The notes below the pieces were generated by a model. That model worked only from the letters and a program-made list of their open reading frames with translations, was not told the DNA's origin and made no database searches. 64,000 bases of DNA, from the NCBI RefSeq assembly GCF_003065425.1, contig NZ_CP026949.1, positions 1,488,001-1,552,000 on the forward strand. The letters run 5' to 3'. The stretch's first letter is position 1. Every line of letters starts with the position of its first letter. The DNA comes from Mycetocola zhujimingii. Lineage in GTDB: Bacteria > Actinomycetota > Actinomycetes > Actinomycetales > Microbacteriaceae. The translations under genes were made by a program, and so were the position numbers. Below are positions 54,239 to 64,000 of this stretch, piece by piece.

Positions 54239-56407
54239 TCATGACAGGATCTCCGGGTCGTCGAATCGTACTCTCAGTGTAGGCACCTGCCGGTACGCGG
54301 CCTTGCCCGCCGGCGGCTTGCGCCTCGTGGTCGCGTTCTTCACCACGGCCGCCCTGAGTTCGCGAGCGGCGGCCTGCGCCTTGCCGTAGTCGAGCCGCAG
54401 AATGGTGCGCACGCCGTCTGAGGTCGGCACTGGGCCGAGCACGTCAGCCGGGACAAGCGATGTGACGGCCGCGACGGCATCCCGAACCGCCGTGTCATCT
54501 CCGGTCACGGATGCCACACGCACCGCCGGCGGGAATCGGAGGGTTCGCCTGTCGGCGAGTTCAGCGGACGCGAACGCCGGCTGGTTCCAGGTCGCCACGG
54601 CCGTGGCGAGAGTGCCGGCGACCCCGGTGAGGATGACAGGCGCACCCGGTGCAGAGAGGGCAGCGGCGTTGGACCACCAGCGCAGGCAGTCCTCCGCGAT
54701 GCGGAGCGATTCGGCAGCGAGCATCCGATCGCCGTCGAGAAGCAGTACTGCGGCATAGCCACCGTCGGCGACAGGCTCCGCTCCCCTCGTTGCGACGACG
54801 AGGGCTGGTGACCCGGAAACCCCGGTGACCTGGCGTTCGCCGTCCGAGACCACAACGCGGACGCCGGGGAACGCGCGACCGAGTTCCTCTGCGGTCCGTC
54901 CCGTCCCGCGGGTGACGAGCCTGAGCTTCGTTCCCTCACAGTTGTCGCACGCCCAGTTGCCCGCGATGGCACCGCACAGTGTGCACGCGGGCTGTGCGCC
55001 GGCGCGAGGAATCCCGAGCGGCCCGTGGCACGCGGTGCAGCGCGCGGCCTGTGAACACCTGGCGCACGCGATCACCGGCGCGTAGCCCGGCCGAGCTACC
55101 TGGACGAGCACGGGGCCGGTCTGGATTGCCTCCTTGGCCTGCCGCCACGCCATCGAGGGGATGCGCGCGGTTACGGCCCCTGACTCCGCTTCGTTCGAGG
55201 TCGCTGTGAGCATGACCCTCGGCGTGTACACGCGGCTTGGGCCGACCGGGGTGACAAACCCGATCTCCACCAGCCGCTGCACGTCCGTGCTCCGAGTGTG
55301 GCCGGCAAAGACGAGTGCGGCCCCTGATTCCTCCTGGCGCACGAGTGCGGCGTCGCGAGCGTGTACGTACGGCGCCAGTGGCTCCGCGTGCAGGGGATCT
55401 CCGTCGTCCCACACCACGATGAGCCCCAGACGGGCAGCAGGTGCGTACACGGCCGACCGGTTGCCGATGATCACGCGCGGCTGAGTGGTAAGGCAATCGA
55501 GGAACGAACGGTATCGCTCGGCGTTGGACTGCCTGGCGTCGACCCTCGTCAGCTGTTCCGGCGGGACGATCCGTTCGAGCGCGGCCTGGAGCTGGTCCTG
55601 GTCGCGGTAGTCAGGGAGCGCGACAATGACCGAAGAGCCGCTGGCGACGACCCGTGCGCTGAGTTCGGCGATGGTCAGGGCCCATCGGCCCACCCAGGCG
55701 GTCCCGAGGTCGGTCACCGTCGGGATCGCAGCAAGCGCGATCCGGCTCCCCGCGTCGATGGCGTCGCCGAGGGACTCCGGGTAACCGTGAATCGGCAGCG
55801 GGTGTTGTCCGGGCTCGGAGTCTGGCCCGTTCGCCGGAGCATCAGCCGCCGGTGCATCAGTGGCCGAAACATCGCTGGCCGGAGCATCCGTGGCCGGAGC
55901 ATGGTTGGCCGGAGCTTCGGGCACCGGGGCGTCGTGCGCCGGAGCATCCGTTGTCACATCAGCGTCGTGATCAGCAGTGGCGTCCGTCGCCGCCTGTTCC
56001 GCCTGTTCCGCGACCCAGGTCTTCTCCACGCGAACCTGGCGCGGCGGGATAGCGAGTCGCAGGATGTCTGTCGCTGAACCCGCCGCCCTGTCGGCGAGCC
56101 GGCGCGCCAGGCTCCACAGTTCCGGCGTGAGCACCGGGACGGCCGAGACGACGGAATCGAGCGGGCTGAGCGTTCCGTCGAAGCCCTCTGCCTTCGCCAC
56201 GACGTCGACGATGTACCCCCGCGACAGTCGCCCAGCCGAGCGGAACGGGACCATGACCCTGACACCGGGTACGGCCGTTTCGGCGAGCTCAGGCGGGATG
56301 CTGTAGTCGAAAAGGTGATCCAGTTGCGGGAGCGGTGAGTCGATGGCGACCCTCGCGACGTGACCTGGTGCGGGGTTCACCGGCGCGCTGTCGGCCGGTG
56401 CGGTCAT
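54239..56407 (-). CDS. priA: Probable replication restart protein PriA, helicase motifs lost
   Basis: 722 aa. The N-terminal 3'-end-binding domain (HVARVAIDSPLPQLDHLFDYSIPPEL) and the zinc cysteines (CARCSQAARCTACHG, then CTLCGAIAGNWACDNC) are kept. The Walker A place reads AIPTVTDLGTAWV and the DEEH place reads VVWDDGDPLHAEP, so the ATPase is probably dead, as is known for actinobacterial PriA. An Ala/Pro/Asp-rich low-complexity insert lies at about 138-205. It probably serves in replication restart as a structural protein. It lies between metK and fmt. Confidence 0.93.
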   Translation of the reverse strand: MTAPADSAPVNPAPGHVARVAIDSPLPQLDHLFDYSIPPELAETAVPGVRVMVPFRSAGRLSRGYIVDVVAKAEGFDGTLSPLDSVVSAVPVLTPELWSLARRLADRAAGSATDILRLAIPPRQVRVEKTWVAEQAEQAATDATADHDADVTTDAPAHDAPVPEAPANHAPATDAPASDVSATDAPAADAPANGPDSEPGQHPLPIHGYPESLGDAIDAGSRIALAAIPTVTDLGTAWVGRWALTIAELSARVVASGSSVIVALPDYRDQDQLQAALERIVPPEQLTRVDARQSNAERYRSFLDCLTTQPRVIIGNRSAVYAPAARLGLIVVWDDGDPLHAEPLAPYVHARDAALVRQEESGAALVFAGHTRSTDVQRLVEIGFVTPVGPSRVYTPRVMLTATSNEAESGAVTARIPSMAWRQAKEAIQTGPVLVQVARPGYAPVIACARCSQAARCTACHGPLGIPRAGAQPACTLCGAIAGNWACDNCEGTKLRLVTRGTGRTAEELGRAFPGVRVVVSDGERQVTGVSGSPALVVATRGAEPVADGGYAAVLLLDGDRMLAAESLRIAEDCLRWWSNAAALSAPGAPVILTGVAGTLATAVATWNQPAFASAELADRRTLRFPPAVRVASVTGDDTAVRDAVAAVTSLVPADVLGPVPTSDGVRTILRLDYGKAQAAARELRAAVVKNATTRRKPPAGKAAYRQVPTLRVRFDDPEILS
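55795..55996 (-). repeat. Imperfect tandem repeats coding the DAPA-rich linker of PriA
   Basis: Several degenerate copies of a ~12-base unit (GATGCTCCGGCC-like on the coding strand) and longer ~30-base steps encode repeated DAPA/DAPAxD peptides between the N-terminal domain and the ATPase-like core. In-frame slippage would only alter linker length. Confidence 0.7.
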
Positions 56408-56409
56408 GG

Positions 56410-57603
56410 TTACAGCCCGGCCGCGCTCTGCAGCTCGGTGACCCGGTCGAGACGCTCCCAGGTGAAGTCCGGGAGTTCGCGGCCGAAGTGCCCGTATGCC
56501 GCAGTCGCAGCGTAGATCGGACGAAGGAGGTCGAGCGATGACACGATGGCGGCCGGCCGGAGGTCGAATACCTCGCGGATGGCGTCGACAATGGTCTCTT
56601 CGGAGACCTTCGCCGTGCCAAAAGTCTCGACGTAGAGACCGACGGGAGCAGCCTTGCCGATCGCATACGCCACCTGCACCTCGAGCTTGTCGGCGAACCC
56701 GGCAGCGACGGCGTTCTTCGCCACCCAGCGCATCGCGTACGCAGCGGAGCGGTCGACCTTCGACGGGTCTTTTCCGCTGAACGCTCCCCCGCCGTGCCGT
56801 GCGGCTCCGCCGTAGGTGTCGATGATGATCTTGCGGCCGGTGAGGCCTGCGTCGCCCTGCGGGCCACCGATGACGAAGCGGCCGGTCGGGTTGATGAGGA
56901 ACTTCACGTCCGACGTGTCGAGGTCTACGGAGTCGAGGACGGGCTTGATGACGAGTTCTTCAACGTCTGCTCGAAGCTGCCCGACCTCGATGCCGTCGCG
57001 GTGCTGGGTCGAGAGGACGATGGTCTCGACCGTCCGCGGCGTGATCCCGTCGTACCCGATGGTCGCCTGGGTCTTGCCGTCTGGGCGCAGGTAATCGAGT
57101 TCGCCGGACTTGCGGACCTCGGCGAGGCGCTCAGCGAGGCGGTGCGCGATCCAGCCGGGGACGGGCATGAGCTGCGGCGTCTCTGTCGTCGCGTAGCCGA
57201 ACATGATGCCCTGGTCGCCAGCGCCCTGAGCGTCGAGAGCGTCGGAGCTGGACTCCTCGCGTGCCTCGAACGCCGCGTCGACGCCCTGGGCGATGTCGGG
57301 CGACTGCTGGCCGATCGACACGGACACGCCGCAGGACTTGCCGTCGAAGCCGACGTCGGAGTGGTCGTAGCCGATGTTGGTGACGAGCTCGCGGATCAGG
57401 GCGGGAATCTCGACGTAGGCCTCGGTCGTGACCTCACCGGCGACGTGGACGAGTCCGGTGGTGACGAGGGTCTCAACGGCGACCCGGCTCTGCGGGTCTT
57501 GTTCGAGCATCGCATCGAGGATGCTGTCTGAGATTTGGTCGCATACTTTGTCTGGATGCCCTTCGGTGACAGATTCCGAGGTAAACAGGCGCAGTTGCGT
57601 CAT
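56410..57603 (-). CDS. metK: S-adenosylmethionine synthase
   Basis: 397 aa. It has [21 protein letters not shown], the signature [12 protein letters not shown] and the P-loop-like [20 protein letters not shown]. It makes SAM from methionine and ATP. Only 33 bp separate it from coaBC, so no SAM riboswitch fits there. The priA start is 2 bp after... that is, priA follows the metK stop by only 2 bp on the minus strand in the order metK stop 56410, priA start 56407. Confidence 0.98.
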   Translation of the reverse strand: MTQLRLFTSESVTEGHPDKVCDQISDSILDAMLEQDPQSRVAVETLVTTGLVHVAGEVTTEAYVEIPALIRELVTNIGYDHSDVGFDGKSCGVSVSIGQQSPDIAQGVDAAFEAREESSSDALDAQGAGDQGIMFGYATTETPQLMPVPGWIAHRLAERLAEVRKSGELDYLRPDGKTQATIGYDGITPRTVETIVLSTQHRDGIEVGQLRADVEELVIKPVLDSVDLDTSDVKFLINPTGRFVIGGPQGDAGLTGRKIIIDTYGGAARHGGGAFSGKDPSKVDRSAAYAMRWVAKNAVAAGFADKLEVQVAYAIGKAAPVGLYVETFGTAKVSEETIVDAIREVFDLRPAAIVSSLDLLRPIYAATAAYGHFGRELPDFTWERLDRVTELQSAAGL

Positions 57604-57636
57604 ACCAACTCCAAGTGGGACAGGGTGATTGAGGGG

Positions 57637-58830
57637 CTAAACGAGCGAGTTCAGGATGCTGTGAGCAACGTCGAGTTTCTCGCCTGAGGCCTTCATCACT
57701 ATATCTCCGCCCTGTGACAGCATCACGACACTGTTACGGTCGGTGGAGAATCCTTCGGACCAGCTGACCCGGTTGAGGACGAGGAAATCGCAGCCCTTTC
57801 GGGCGAGCTTGGCGCGTCCGAGGTCGATCAGTTCGTCCTCGGATTTCGCGGTTTCAGCCGCAAAGCCGACGACGGTGCCCCTGGGCCTGGACGCGGCGAG
57901 GCCGGCGAGGATGTCGGGGTTCTTGACGAGGGTGAGCGTGAGTTCGTCACCCGTCGATTCTTTCTTGATCTTCTCGTGCCTGACCTCGGCTGAACGGTAG
58001 TCGGCGATAGCGGCAGCCATGATCGTGATGTCAGCTGTCTCTGCGGCATCCGTGACGGCGCGCGCGACGTCGGCCGCAGTCGGCGCCTCGATGACGTCGA
58101 CACCGGCCGGCACCGGCACGTCGAGGTGCGCTGCAATGAGAGTCACTGACGCGCCGCGGCTCACCGCGGCCTCGGCGAGGGCAATGCCCTGCTTTCCGCT
58201 CGATCGGTTGCCGATGTAACGAACGGGATCGAGGGGCTCGCGGGTACCGCCGGCGGTGATGACGACGCGTTTTCCCGCGAGGTCGCGCACGCGAGGAGAG
58301 ACCACCTCGAGTGCCGCAGCGACGATCGTCTCCGGCTCCTCCATCCGGCCTGGGCCGGAGTCGGTGCCCGTGAGCTGGCCGGATGCCGGACCGACGACCG
58401 TCACGCCACGGGAGCGCAGCGTGTGGATGTTGGCGACCGTCGCCGGGTTCTGCCACATCTCGGTGTGCATGGCCGGAGCGATGACGAGGGGTGCCGTGCT
58501 CGCAAGCACCGTATTGCCGAGCAGATCGTCCGCAAGGCCGGCCGCGAGCTTGGCGATGGTGTTCGCGGTCGCCGGGGCGATCACGATCAGATCGGCGGCC
58601 TGGCCGATGGCGACGTGCCGCACCTCGGCGACGCCCTCGTAGAGCTCGGTGTGCACCGGGTTGCGTGAGATGGCCTCGAGCGTCGGGCGCCCGACGAACT
58701 TCAGGGCACCGGCGGTGGCGACGACCTGGACGCTGTGGCCCTGTTTAACGAGTAAACGGATGACACCGACCGCTTTGTATGCGGCGATGCCACCCGTTAT
58801 GCCGACAACAACGTTCAATGAGCCTGTCAT
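57637..58830 (-). CDS. coaBC: Bifunctional phosphopantothenoylcysteine decarboxylase/synthase
   Basis: 397 aa. The flavin-binding decarboxylase domain (about 1-185) has VVGITGGIAAYKAVGVIR, VIAPATANTIAKLAAGLADDLL and the PAMHTEMW loop. The synthase domain (about 190-397) has VITAGGTREPLDPVRYIGNRSSGKQG. It turns phosphopantothenate and cysteine into 4'-phosphopantetheine for CoA. The gmk-rpoZ-coaBC-metK-priA order is conserved across actinobacteria. Confidence 0.97.
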   Translation of the reverse strand: MTGSLNVVVGITGGIAAYKAVGVIRLLVKQGHSVQVVATAGALKFVGRPTLEAISRNPVHTELYEGVAEVRHVAIGQAADLIVIAPATANTIAKLAAGLADDLLGNTVLASTAPLVIAPAMHTEMWQNPATVANIHTLRSRGVTVVGPASGQLTGTDSGPGRMEEPETIVAAALEVVSPRVRDLAGKRVVITAGGTREPLDPVRYIGNRSSGKQGIALAEAAVSRGASVTLIAAHLDVPVPAGVDVIEAPTAADVARAVTDAAETADITIMAAAIADYRSAEVRHEKIKKESTGDELTLTLVKNPDILAGLAASRPRGTVVGFAAETAKSEDELIDLGRAKLARKGCDFLVLNRVSWSEGFSTDRNSVVMLSQGGDIVMKASGEKLDVAHSILNSLV

Positions 58831-58845
58831 CGGGTACTGCAGAGA

Positions 58846-59103
58846 CTATTCGGCGATGGGACGCAGAACGAGCTTGTCTTCGTTGATCTCGTGGAGTGCA
58901 ACGGAGAGCGGCTTGTCCTCGACCTGCGAGTCGACGAGCGGACCCACGTTGTCGAACAGGCTGCCTTCATGAAGGTCAGCGTAGTAGTCGTTGATCTGGC
59001 GGGCGCGCTTCGACGCGAAAATGACGAGAGCGTATTTCGAGTCGACCTTGCTGAGCAGGTCGTCGATGGGCGGGTCAATAATTCCCTTGGGTTTTTCAGC
59101 CAT
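58846..59103 (-). CDS. rpoZ: RNA polymerase omega subunit
   Basis: 85 aa. [32 protein letters not shown] is the omega signature. The protein helps fold and hold beta-prime in RNA polymerase. It lies 120 bp after gmk and 15 bp before coaBC. Confidence 0.97.
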   Translation of the reverse strand: MAEKPKGIIDPPIDDLLSKVDSKYALVIFASKRARQINDYYADLHEGSLFDNVGPLVDSQVEDKPLSVALHEINEDKLVLRPIAE

Positions 59104-59180
59104 AACTGAAGTTCACACTCCTCGTGCGTCGCGGATTTTGCGGAAGAAAGGTCTTTTGGCGGCTGCATCGCTACAGTGAG

Positions 59181-59201
59181 TGCACAGCCTGATGCTGTGC
59201 A
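59181..59201. terminator. Hairpin in the gmk-rpoZ spacer
   Basis: TGCACAGC (59181-59188), 5-base loop, GCTGTGCA (59194-59201): a perfect 8-bp stem 23 bp past the gmk stop, with no T-run. It may attenuate read-through from carB-pyrF-gmk into rpoZ. Confidence 0.4.
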
Positions 59202-59223
59202 TTCGCCCGGTTCGGCGCTGTTT

Positions 59224-60153
59224 TTACACAGCGCGTCGGGGTCGTGCGCCGCGAGTCTTAATCAAGTCTACGACCTCCTGGGCTGCGTCAGCCACTGTGC
59301 CGTTGACGACGCGGTAATCGAACTCGTCCTGGGCGGCCAATTCGTGCCGCGCGGTCTCGAGTCTGCGCTCGCGTTCCTCGGCATCCTCCGTGCCTCGTCC
59401 GACCAGCCGTCGGACGAGTTCGTCCCAGCTCGGCGGAAGCAAAAACACCAGGGTGGCCTCGGGCATTGCGGCCCGAACCTGGCGTGCGCCCTGGATGTCG
59501 ATCTCGAGCAGGACACTGTCTCCGCGGGCGAGAGCCTCGTCGATCGGCCCGCGCGGGGTGCCATACCTGGAGGCGTTGTGCACCGTGGCGTGCTCGAGCA
59601 GTTCGTTGTTCTCGATGAGCCGGTCGAACTCCGCGTCATCGACGAAGAAGTAGTTGACGCCTTCGACCTCCCCCGGTCGCGGCTTCCTGGTCGTCGCGGA
59701 GACCGAGAGGAGAACATCCGGGTAATTTTCCCGGATGTAGCTGGCGACGGTTCCCTTGCCGACCGCGGTGGGCCCTGCGAGCACGATCAGTCGTGAACGC
59801 TTGTGCTGGCGGTTCTTGGATTCCCGGTCTGCGATGAAGTCGTGGAGCCGGGTTCGCTGGTTGGGGCCGAGGCCGCCGAGCCGCTTGGCCGGTGAAATCT
59901 TCAGGTCTTCGAGGATGCGAGTGAGCTTGGTGCGACCGATCGCCGGCACGCTCAGCAGGAAATCGGTCGCGCGCATCCGCCCTGCAACGCCATCGGGGTC
60001 GGCGAAGGCGTCGTCGAGGACGGTCAGGGCCGAAATGGCGCCAGAGGACACCCGGTTCTTGAGTTCCGCTCGTGCGCGTCGCGCCTCGACAGCGGCGCGG
60101 GAAGCCGCAACGCGGTCTACCTCCGGTGGGGTTCGGACTGTCTGCTCAGGCAC
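59224..60153 (-). CDS. gmk: Fusion of actinobacterial integration host factor (mIHF) and guanylate kinase
   Basis: 309 aa, about 100 longer than a normal Gmk. Residues ~13-109 match the mIHF family, a nucleoid DNA-binding protein: [39 protein letters not shown] and [15 protein letters not shown]. Residues ~120-309 are guanylate kinase with P-loop GPTAVGKGT (127-135), [19 protein letters not shown] and [13 protein letters not shown]. Gmk makes GDP from GMP. In most actinobacteria mihF is a separate gene just upstream of gmk. No stop, frameshift or internal start separates them here. The GTG start overlaps the pyrF stop by 8 bp. Confidence 0.93.
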   Translation of the reverse strand: MPEQTVRTPPEVDRVAASRAAVEARRARAELKNRVSSGAISALTVLDDAFADPDGVAGRMRATDFLLSVPAIGRTKLTRILEDLKISPAKRLGGLGPNQRTRLHDFIADRESKNRQHKRSRLIVLAGPTAVGKGTVASYIRENYPDVLLSVSATTRKPRPGEVEGVNYFFVDDAEFDRLIENNELLEHATVHNASRYGTPRGPIDEALARGDSVLLEIDIQGARQVRAAMPEATLVFLLPPSWDELVRRLVGRGTEDAEERERRLETARHELAAQDEFDYRVVNGTVADAAQEVVDLIKTRGARPRRAV

Positions 60154-60988
60154 TGGCCTGCCTCACTATTTCTGCTCGGGTGGTGACGGCGCGGCGGATC
60201 CCATCCGGACCCGCGCCGAGCACGCTTCGTGATTCGGAAACGATGACACCGCTGGAGAGGGCACCGTAGGTTTTCTGCATCGACTCGGCCTCCGCGCCCT
60301 GGTGGCCGAAGCCGGGAGCGAGCACCGGCGGCGTCGGTTGCGGCGCGAGTTCCAGGTCGAACTCGGCGAGTCGGAGTGTCGCCCCGATGACGACGCCAAT
60401 GGATCCGAGGGCGCCGGTGGCGTGCTCGGCGTTCCAGGCGTTGACCTCGTCGACGATCGATCGCGCGACCGTCGTGCCCGCCGACATCCGTGCCTGCTGC
60501 AACGCCATTCCTTCGGGGTTTGAGGTCGCAGCCAGCACGAACAAGCCCTTGCCCGTTGATTCGGCGAGGGTACTCGGCGCGGCGAGCGAGCCGACGCCCT
60601 GGTACGCGCTCACCGTGAGCGCGTCTGCCTCGAGGGGTGAACCGGGTGTGAGCCAGGCCTGCCCGTATGCTTCGACGCTCGAACCGACGTCCCCCCGCTT
60701 GGCATCGGCAATGACCAGGATGCCGCGTGAACGGGCGGCGGCGAGGATCTCCTCCAGCGCGGCATATCCGGCGGAGCCGAACCGCTCGAAGAACGCCACC
60801 TGCGGTTTTACGATTCCGGCGTTGCCATCGACAGCGTCAATGACCCGGAGTCCGAACTCACGCGCACCCGCTGCCGTGTCGGCGAGTCCCCAGTCCCTGA
60901 GGAGCCAGGCGTGGGGGTCGATACCGACACAGAGCCGACCACGCTCGTTGAAGACGCGCTCAAGTCGTTCCCCGAAGGACACTGTCAT
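60146..60988 (-). CDS. pyrF: Orotidine 5'-phosphate decarboxylase (type 2)
   Basis: 280 aa, the longer actinobacterial/type 2 form. It has [31 protein letters not shown] and the catalytic [13 protein letters not shown]. It decarboxylates OMP to UMP, the last step of pyrimidine synthesis. The ATG overlaps the carB stop (ATGA). Confidence 0.97.
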   Translation of the reverse strand: MTVSFGERLERVFNERGRLCVGIDPHAWLLRDWGLADTAAGAREFGLRVIDAVDGNAGIVKPQVAFFERFGSAGYAALEEILAAARSRGILVIADAKRGDVGSSVEAYGQAWLTPGSPLEADALTVSAYQGVGSLAAPSTLAESTGKGLFVLAATSNPEGMALQQARMSAGTTVARSIVDEVNAWNAEHATGALGSIGVVIGATLRLAEFDLELAPQPTPPVLAPGFGHQGAEAESMQKTYGALSSGVIVSESRSVLGAGPDGIRRAVTTRAEIVRQASA

Positions 60989-63900
60989 GCGCGAGACGCC
61001 CTGTCCTGGGCGTACTCCTGGAGTGAGCGGACGTCGAAGCCGTTGCGGACAGCCTCGATCGAGGCAACCGCGGCGGTCAGCTCCGCAATCGTCGTGAAGA
61101 GAGGCTTGTCTTCGGCGACGGCGGCAGCACGGATCTCGTAGCCGTCAGCACGACCGCTGCGGCCTGACGGCGTGTTGATGACAATGTCGACCTCGTGGCG
61201 GTTGATCAGCTCGACAATCGACGGTTCGCCGAGTGTCGACTCGTCGCCCTCGGAGTACTTGCGAACGGTGCGTGCCGAGATGCCGTTGCGGTTGAGGATC
61301 TCAGCGGTTCCCTCGGTCGCGAGGATCTCGTAGCCGAGCTCCTGGAACCGGAGGATCGGGAGCACGATCGAGCGCTTGTCGCGGTCGGACACCGAGACGA
61401 ACACTGTGCCGGACAGCGGGATGCCGCCGTAGGCCGCGGTCTGGCTCTTGGCAAACGCGCGGGGGAAGTCCTTGTCGATGCCCATGACTTCACCGGTCGA
61501 TCGCATCTCAGGGCCGAGGATCGAGTCGACGATGCGACCGTCAGCGGTGCGGAACCGCTTGAACGGGAGCACCGCCTCCTTGACCGAGACCGGCGAGTCG
61601 ATCGGGATGCGCGAACCGTCGACGGGAGGGAGGAGTCCCGAGCCCTTGAGGTCTGCAATCGTCGCTCCTGTCATGACGAGGGACGCCGCCTTGGCGAGCG
61701 GGATGCCGAGTGCCTTCGACACGAACGGAACCGTGCGCGATGCGCGAGGGTTTGCCTCGAGGACGTAGAGGATGCCTGCGCCGATCGCGAACTGCACGTT
61801 GATCAGTCCCTGAACGCCGATCCCCTGCGCGATGGCCAGGGTCGCATCGCGCACCCTGTCGATCTGCGCCCGACCGAGCGAGATGGGAGGCAGGGTGCAG
61901 CTCGAGTCACCCGAGTGGATCCCGGCCTCTTCGATGTGCTCCATGACGCCGCCGATGTACAGCTCGGTACCGTCGTAGATCGCGTCGACATCGATCTCGA
62001 TGGCGTCGTCGAGGAATCGGTCCACGAGCAGCGGGTGCTGCGGTCCGATGATGCCCTGGTCGGCCATCCGCAGGAAGTAGTCCTCGAGGGATGCCGTGTC
62101 GTAGACGATCTCCATGCCGCGGCCGCCGAGAACGAAGCTCGGTCGAACCAGGACCGGGTAACCGATCTCCTCAGCGATGGTGATCGCGCCGGTGATCTCG
62201 GTCGCTGTGCCGTTCTTCGGAGCGAGCAGTCCGGCATCCGCGAGGATCTGTGAGAACGCGCCGCGTTCCTCGGCCAGATCGATTGCTTCGGGTGTGGTTC
62301 CGAGGATCGGCACGCCAGCGGCCTTGAGGCCGGTGGCGAGGCCGAGGGCTGTCTGTCCGCCGAGCTGGACGACGACGCCGACGAGTTCGCCAGACTTGCT
62401 CTCGGCGTCGATGACCTCGAGGACGTCCTCGAGGGTCAGCGGTTCGAAGTACAACCGGTCGCTCGTGTCGTAGTCGGTCGACACGGTCTCCGGGTTGCAG
62501 TTGATCATGATCGTCTCGAAGCCCGCTTCACTGAGCGCGAACGACGCGTGGACGCAGGAGTAGTCGAACTCGACCCCCTGGCCGATCCGGTTGGGGCCCG
62601 AACCAAGGATGACGACCTTCCGGCGGTCAGACGGAGCGACCTCGGTCTCGGTGTCGTAGCTTGAGTAGTGGTACGGCGTCAGCGCGGGGAACTCCCCGGC
62701 ACAGGTGTCGACGGTTTTGTAGACGGGGCGAACGTCGAGGATGTGACGGACCTCACGGACCTGGTCCTCACCGAACCCGCGCAGCTGGCCGATCTGAACG
62801 TCGGAGAAGCCGTGGTTCTTCGCCGTGACGAGAACCTCGGTGTCGAGCACAGAAGCGTCACGGATGTAATCAGCCACCTCGTTGATCAGGGAGATCTGGT
62901 CGAGGAACCACGGGTCGATCTTGGTGGCCTCGAAGAGCTGCTCTGGCGTCGCGCCGAGGCGGAGCGCCTGCTGCACGACGACGATGCGTCCGTCTGTCGG
63001 CACCTTGGCGATCTCGATGAGCTCGTCGACCGAACGGAGCTCCTCGCCCCAGTGGAAGCTCGATCCGCGCTTCTCGAGCGAACGCAGTGCCTTCTGCAGC
63101 GCCGTCGAGAAGTTCCGACCGATTGCCATGGCCTCACCGACGGACTTCATGGTTGTCGTGAGGGTGGCATCCGCTGCCGGGAACTTCTCGAATGCGAACC
63201 GGGGAACCTTGACGACGACATAGTCGAGGGTGGGCTCGAAGCTCGCGGGCGTCACCTTGGTGATGTCGTTCGGAATCTCGTCGAGGCGGTAGCCGATGGC
63301 GAGCTTCGCGGCGATCTTGGCGATGGGGAATCCCGTTGCCTTCGAGGCGAGGGCACTCGACCGGGAGACGCGGGGGTTCATCTCGATGACGATGATGCGG
63401 CCGTCAGCCGGGTCGATGGCGAACTGGATGTTGCAGCCACCGGTGTCGACGCCGACGGCGCGGATGATGTCGATGCCGATGTCACGGAGCTTCTGGTACT
63501 CACGGTCGGTCAGGGTGAGCGCCGGGGCGACGGTGATCGAGTCGCCGGTGTGGACGCCGACGGGGTCGACGTTCTCGATCGAGCAGACGACGACCGTGTT
63601 GTCCGCGGTGTCGCGCATGAGCTCAAGCTCGTACTCCTTCCAGCCGAGGATGGATTCCTCGAGGAGGACCTCGGTGGTGGGGCTCTGGTGCAGGCCGTCG
63701 CCGACGATGCGGCGGAGCTCGGTCTCGTTGTAGGCAAAACCAGATCCGAGTCCGCCCATGGTGAACGAGGGCCGGACGACGAGCGGGTAGCCAAGGTCGT
63801 CGGCGAATCCGACAGCCTCTTCGACGGTGTGCGCGATGTGCGACCGTGCAACGTCCGCACCGGCGTCGAGCACGAGCTGCTTGAAGATCTGGCGATCCTC

Positions 63901-64000
63901 GCCCTTGTTGATCGCCTCGAAGTTCGCGCCGATCAGCTCGACGTCGTACTTCTCCAGGATGCCGTTCTCGTGCAGCTGGATGGCCGCGTTGAGCGCCGTC
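60985..64000 (-). CDS. carB: Carbamoyl-phosphate synthase large subunit, 5' end cut
   Basis: About 1005 codons are visible. The first ~90 residues lie beyond the right edge, since the sequence enters at [18 protein letters not shown], which aligns near residue 93 of E. coli CarB. Both ATP-grasp halves are present ([18 protein letters not shown] and [19 protein letters not shown]), followed by the C-terminal allosteric domain. It makes carbamoyl phosphate for arginine and pyrimidines. It is coupled to pyrF by ATGA. Confidence 0.98.
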   Translation of the reverse strand, partial: TALNAAIQLHENGILEKYDVELIGANFEAINKGEDRQIFKQLVLDAGADVARSHIAHTVEEAVGFADDLGYPLVVRPSFTMGGLGSGFAYNETELRRIVGDGLHQSPTTEVLLEESILGWKEYELELMRDTADNTVVVCSIENVDPVGVHTGDSITVAPALTLTDREYQKLRDIGIDIIRAVGVDTGGCNIQFAIDPADGRIIVIEMNPRVSRSSALASKATGFPIAKIAAKLAIGYRLDEIPNDITKVTPASFEPTLDYVVVKVPRFAFEKFPAADATLTTTMKSVGEAMAIGRNFSTALQKALRSLEKRGSSFHWGEELRSVDELIEIAKVPTDGRIVVVQQALRLGATPEQLFEATKIDPWFLDQISLINEVADYIRDASVLDTEVLVTAKNHGFSDVQIGQLRGFGEDQVREVRHILDVRPVYKTVDTCAGEFPALTPYHYSSYDTETEVAPSDRRKVVILGSGPNRIGQGVEFDYSCVHASFALSEAGFETIMINCNPETVSTDYDTSDRLYFEPLTLEDVLEVIDAESKSGELVGVVVQLGGQTALGLATGLKAAGVPILGTTPEAIDLAEERGAFSQILADAGLLAPKNGTATEITGAITIAEEIGYPVLVRPSFVLGGRGMEIVYDTASLEDYFLRMADQGIIGPQHPLLVDRFLDDAIEIDVDAIYDGTELYIGGVMEHIEEAGIHSGDSSCTLPPISLGRAQIDRVRDATLAIAQGIGVQGLINVQFAIGAGILYVLEANPRASRTVPFVSKALGIPLAKAASLVMTGATIADLKGSGLLPPVDGSRIPIDSPVSVKEAVLPFKRFRTADGRIVDSILGPEMRSTGEVMGIDKDFPRAFAKSQTAAYGGIPLSGTVFVSVSDRDKRSIVLPILRFQELGYEILATEGTAEILNRNGISARTVRKYSEGDESTLGEPSIVELINRHEVDIVINTPSGRSGRADGYEIRAAAVAEDKPLFTTIAELTAAVASIEAVRNGFDVRSLQEYAQDRASRA

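Noticed and set aside
57604-57636. SAM riboswitch before metK
   Set aside because: Only 33 bp, with no stem arrangement of that kind.
1-64000. CRISPR arrays, insertion sequences, prophage or integration sites
   Set aside because: No regularly spaced direct repeats, transposase, integrase or phage genes were seen. The one tRNA gene has no partial copy nearby.

Overview
The window is a continuous 64 kb piece of a high-GC actinobacterial chromosome. It is most likely from the Microbacteriaceae or a close relative, but I cannot name the genus. Pointers are WhiA, an ANTAR response regulator of the PdtaR type, bacterial Ku, a C50-type carotenoid cluster, an mIHF-type protein (here fused to guanylate kinase), a helicase-dead PriA, frequent GTG/TTG starts, ATGA/GTGA overlaps, and several leaderless promoters. 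Most genes lie on the minus strand. There is no prophage, insertion sequence or CRISPR array, and no gap without a gene exceeds 230 bp.

Layout, low to high coordinate. (1) 1-10.7 kb: the 5' part of whiA, rapZ, uvrC, uvrA, a divergent pcm-type methyltransferase, uvrB, coaE and a TetR regulator. (2) 10.8-18.5 kb: rpsA with a structured leader, a TIGR01777-type epimerase coupled to a DUF4166 protein, a DUF885 protein and polA. (3) 18.5-23.5 kb: a hotdog thioesterase, pdtaR, tRNA-Leu(CAA), an MFS exporter and several uncharacterised small or membrane proteins. (4) 23.6-29.4 kb: a translationally coupled carotenoid operon crtE-crtB-crtI-crtYe-crtYf-crtEb with divergent idi. (5) 29.4-34.7 kb: topoisomerase IB coupled to an SDR, a FAD/Rieske oxidoreductase, Ku, a DUF6328 membrane protein and a very acidic 58-aa protein. 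(6) 34.8-64 kb: a long run of minus-strand housekeeping genes. In transcription order these are carB (partial), pyrF, mIHF-gmk, rpoZ, coaBC, metK, priA, fmt, rsmB, rpe, hisE, hisG, hisF, hisI, trpE, a Trp-cluster membrane protein, an HGxxPAAW protein, trpC, trpB, trpA, lgt, gltB, gltD and pyk.

The most notable signal is regulatory. uvrA(-uvrC), uvrB and polA each start exactly six bases downstream of a TANNNT -10 element, which lies ten bases downstream of TGTCAG. That arrangement matches the RecA-independent DNA-damage promoter (tTGTCRgtg-N8-TAnnnT) assigned to PafBC in mycobacteria. Nucleotide excision repair and Pol I therefore look like one damage regulon with leaderless mRNAs. Other points of interest are the mIHF-guanylate kinase fusion, the absence of yvcK between rapZ and whiA, the degenerate PriA with a Ala/Pro/Asp-rich insert, and a his-trp supercluster with an internal promoter that can separate trpCBA from trpE. 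All functional names rest on reading the translated sequence; no database search was run.
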